DNA from: Symbiobacteriaceae bacterium | Lineage (GTDB): Bacteria > Bacillota > JAAYKD01 > WRDA01 | DNA length: 6,265 nucleotides | Assembly: GCA_009779515.1 (NCBI GenBank) | Contig: WREE01000119.1 | Span: 1-6,265 of the forward strand | Reading direction: 5' to 3' | Shown: piece by piece, positions 5,601 through 6,265 of the stretch | How the letters are laid out: each line of letters opens with the position of its first letter | How positions within the stretch are numbered: the stretch's first letter is position 1 | Made by a program: the position numbers and the translations under genes | Notes under the pieces: generated by a model | What the model was told of the DNA's origin: nothing | Databases searched by the model: none | What the model saw: the letters and a program-made list of their open reading frames with translations, nothing else

Positions 5601-6265
5601 AGGAAGCCAACTATAATGAGTATATTGAAGGTTTAGCTATTGCGCGGGGAGGTAAAGAGCTCACTGCCGGCACCCATTATTTTGCCCGGGATGGTGAAGT
5701 ATTTATCTTTGAGGTTACCGAAGGTGGCTGGTATAACCTGGCAGGAGCAGAAGAGGTTCAGGCGTCCGATTATACCGCCTATATCGAAGGGTTACGAGAA
5801 GCCGATGAAGGAGCATGTAATCTTACCGCCGGCACCCACTACTTCGCGAAAGACGGCAGCGTCTTCGTCTTTGAAGTTGCCGAGGACGGCTGGTACAACC
5901 TGGATGGGGCTACCGAGACTACCTCAGAGGCATACAACAGCTATGTGGACGGTTTGGCTATTGCCAATGATGGTATCGAGCTGACTGCCGGCACCCACTA
6001 TTTTACCAAGGACGGTCAAGTCTTTGTCTTTACGGTAGATAGTGATGGTTGGTATGACTTAGATGGCGCTACTCCCACGGATGTTACCGCTTATCAAGCC
6101 TACTTGGAAGGGTTAAGAGCCGCTGATGAAGCAGCGGTGGAGCTGGCAGCCGGATCTTACTACTTTGTTAAAGATGGCGTAGTTATGCAGTTTGAAGTCG
6201 CTACAGGTGGCTGGTATAACCTAGATGGCGCTACCCAGACCACGGTGGAAGCCTATAACAGTTAC
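2657..6265 (+). CDS. Giant secreted acidic repeat protein, probable surface protein (3' end outside window)
   Basis: The frame from GTG 2657 is open for 1203 codons to the window edge. Residues 1-31 look like a signal peptide: KRKIKVLRK n-region, a modest core including SISMMMGVV, and likely cleavage after VFA31. Residues 32-131 are a Glu/Asp-rich stalk. Residues about 136-222 are Val/Ile/Thr-rich and probably beta-stranded. Three 61-residue repeats (224-406), four WL mini-repeats (429-482) and a Ser-containing linker follow. From 509 on runs a module of about 54 residues: a short helix (AYxxYIESLR), then strands in AGTHYFxKDGxVFxFxV, ending GWYxLxGA. The visible part is strongly acidic, aromatic-rich and has only two Cys. 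No enzyme motif is seen. I do not recognise the family; it is not the choline-binding repeat despite DG plus aromatics. Export and repeats suggest an adhesin, stalk or matrix protein. SLH or LPXTG anchoring would be C-terminal and out of view. It has its own promoter and may be controlled by the SARP-like regulator upstream. Confidence 0.88.
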   Translation, partial: MKRKIKVLRKALGVTTSISMMMGVVPNNVFADDAVPAAEATLDVGVPEEEAEYGLVDDVTTAELDEAVQETAEVIQETAEDQEIQVREEADETATEQEVEESETNFDQEEKIAVETDALAAEEEENLDQITQLASDVSVTVIFDEVVIANIASVASPVASVSAVHGVPAELTLNEDGTITIPDNVLTGDSYTIYYEQDGIIYAAAISAEGRYEIPPDATILTPGEARATLEDQTIEDYTASGFTYFTEQGVYYFQSDATGAIVRIVVDEPSMYSLEGYSQIDNEAAALALMQDQAIDTYEVDHFTYLEEVGTFYAYHNVNGTIIKIDVAEPSLFNLSDYTMFTTAEEALLALQHQTLDDYEIKGYIFIDEAGTYYYHNEATGEVKRIIVSDPSLYELTGYTQLHSESEALAALASAAMSGYNTGGELTPLQIQWLAAADDRLPAEVITWLSASDLAPGVVNWLMSGEITPEVVDWLQAMSGQVTQVSEPSATSSRVRSLDSNEVAQEAEASGAFYLDAGTTYYYEVGGVVYKVEIDSSGWYIRPESALASNSDAYNTYIDTLREGEGGFYGEAEQVIYFIVDDVVFKAVLVNNGLYHLPEGAVPATEDAYNAYVDSVREIEGGFYAEIDDVYYYELDGVYYKVVCQESGLSHLPEGAVFAVAADYQSYLENVAQEEGAFNLETGRHYFLRDGEVFHFDVVDAGWYNLEGATEVDEEAYIAYQESLRAEDAEAVQLAAGSYYFAKDGVVFIFNVESSGWYNLEGANPSDPEAYRAYIESLAVEAGGSDLAAGIHYFIKDGVVFAFNVSSPGWYDLAGATEVEEEAYTSYIRSLRAADSEAVNLEVGTHYFVKDGVVFKFDVATADWYDLEGAMLSSAEAYQAYVESLAVDEGGIELDAGTYYFNDGERVFKFVVTEAGWYDLGGAGIVAEDEYTSYIEALRVADTASINLEAGTHYFDDGSKVFMFVVETDGWYNLQGATLVEEANYNEYIEGLAIARGGKELTAGTHYFARDGEVFIFEVTEGGWYNLAGAEEVQASDYTAYIEGLREADEGACNLTAGTHYFAKDGSVFVFEVAEDGWYNLDGATETTSEAYNSYVDGLAIANDGIELTAGTHYFTKDGQVFVFTVDSDGWYDLDGATPTDVTAYQAYLEGLRAADEAAVELAAGSYYFVKDGVVMQFEVATGGWYNLDGATQTTVEAYNSY
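3326..3874 (+). repeat. Three tandem 61-residue coding repeats
   Basis: The units cover residues 224-284, 285-345 and 346-406 of the giant protein. The Pro of the PSMY, PSLF and PSLY motifs falls at residues 270, 331 and 392, exactly 61 apart each time. Each unit has an Ala/Leu-rich helix, a D-Y pair, a strand such as TYFTEQGVYYF or IFIDEAGTYYY, a TG or NG turn, I-x-R/K-I-x-V, then P-S-x-Y/F-x-L. The DNA copies are well diverged. Confidence 0.85.
3941..4102 (+). repeat. Four WL mini-repeats of 13-14 residues
   Basis: Residues 429-482 contain four units of the form P-x-x-V/I-x-W-L-x-x-x-x-L/I-x, with Trp at 434, 449, 462 and 475 (spacing 15, 13, 13). The last two, PGVVNWLMSGEIT and PEVVDWLQAMSGQ, are the most alike. 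The pattern predicts short amphipathic helices. The block separates the 61-residue repeats from the GWY array, so it may be a hinge or a packing domain. Confidence 0.75.
4181..6265 (+). repeat. GWY-module array of about 54-residue repeats, continuing past the window
   Basis: Thirteen module ends can be placed from residue 509 on. The Trp of GWY lies at residues 540, 704, 758, 811, 865, 918, 972, 1025, 1079, 1132 and 1186; in the second and third modules Leu (595, 650) takes its place. Spacing is 55, 55, 54 and 54 at first, then 53 and 54 in strict alternation. Type A units (53) read LAV or LAI followed by a Gly-containing turn, as in SLAVDEGGIELDAG. Type B units (54) read LRxAD, as in LRAADEAAVELAAG. 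The window ends at the start of another unit whose residues match type A. Codons differ freely between copies, for example in AGTHYF, so selection on protein rather than recent duplication maintains the array. Confidence 0.9.

Noticed and set aside
5640..5984. Open frame of 114 codons on the + strand within the GWY array
   Set aside because: It is a frame-shifted reading of the repeat array; it has no ribosome site of its own and its repeats follow the real frame.
4181..6265. Regular 159/162-base periodicity as a CRISPR array or non-coding satellite
   Set aside because: The period is a whole number of codons, the frame is open throughout, and copies differ mainly at synonymous or conservative positions, so this is coding repeat structure.
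4181..6265. Choline-binding or glucan-binding repeats (DG plus aromatics)
   Set aside because: Those units are about 20 residues long with a GWxxxxGxWYY pattern; here the unit is about 54 residues and includes a helix, so the resemblance is superficial.

Overview
The window looks like chromosomal DNA from a Gram-positive, Firmicutes-type bacterium, most likely of the Clostridia. This is an inference from strong AGGAGG-type ribosome binding sites, the pairing of a zinc-ribbon-type protein with an exported TPM-domain protein, a regulator type (winged helix + BTAD + degenerate GGDEF) that I associate with clostridial genomes, and moderate GC content. No RNA genes, insertion sequences or CRISPR arrays were seen, and every supported gene is on the + strand.

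Bases 1-2359 hold a compact run of three genes. First is the 3' end of a small membrane protein whose C-terminus resembles the zinc-ribbon (TFIIB-type) proteins often found beside TPM genes. Its stop codon overlaps the start of an exported, membrane-anchored TPM-domain protein (272-1141). After 21 bases comes a SARP/BTAD-type transcriptional regulator (1163-2359). Its C-terminal domain looks like a GGDEF domain in which the signature is replaced by T-K-N-Q, so it is probably a non-catalytic sensor or dimerisation module.

Bases 2360-2656 are non-coding but dense. They contain overlapping, mutually exclusive small hairpins, an intrinsic terminator, five 11-bp-phased ATGnnA-type direct repeats that run into a sigma-A-like promoter, a leader of about 110 nt, and a strong Shine-Dalgarno site in front of a GTG start. 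The 11-bp phasing is the spacing expected of OmpR/SARP-type operators, so the upstream regulator is a natural candidate to control the next gene.

From 2657 to the window edge a single reading frame stays open for 1203 codons without a stop. It encodes the N-terminal part of a giant, acidic, exported repeat protein. Its layout is: signal peptide; Glu/Asp-rich stalk; a beta-type region; three repeats of exactly 61 residues; four short WL repeats of about 13 residues; and a long array of about 54-residue repeats ending in a G-W-Y-x-L-x-G-A motif. In the later part of the array, spacing alternates strictly between 53 and 54 residues, which reveals a higher-order two-module (A+B) unit of 107 residues (321 bp). 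The 61- and 54-residue units appear to be versions of one module. I do not recognise the family. A surface adhesin or stalk is the most plausible role, and the C-terminal anchor lies outside the window.

Working model: a membrane/export-related operon carries a SARP-like regulator that may switch on the adjacent giant surface protein through the phased repeats at its promoter.
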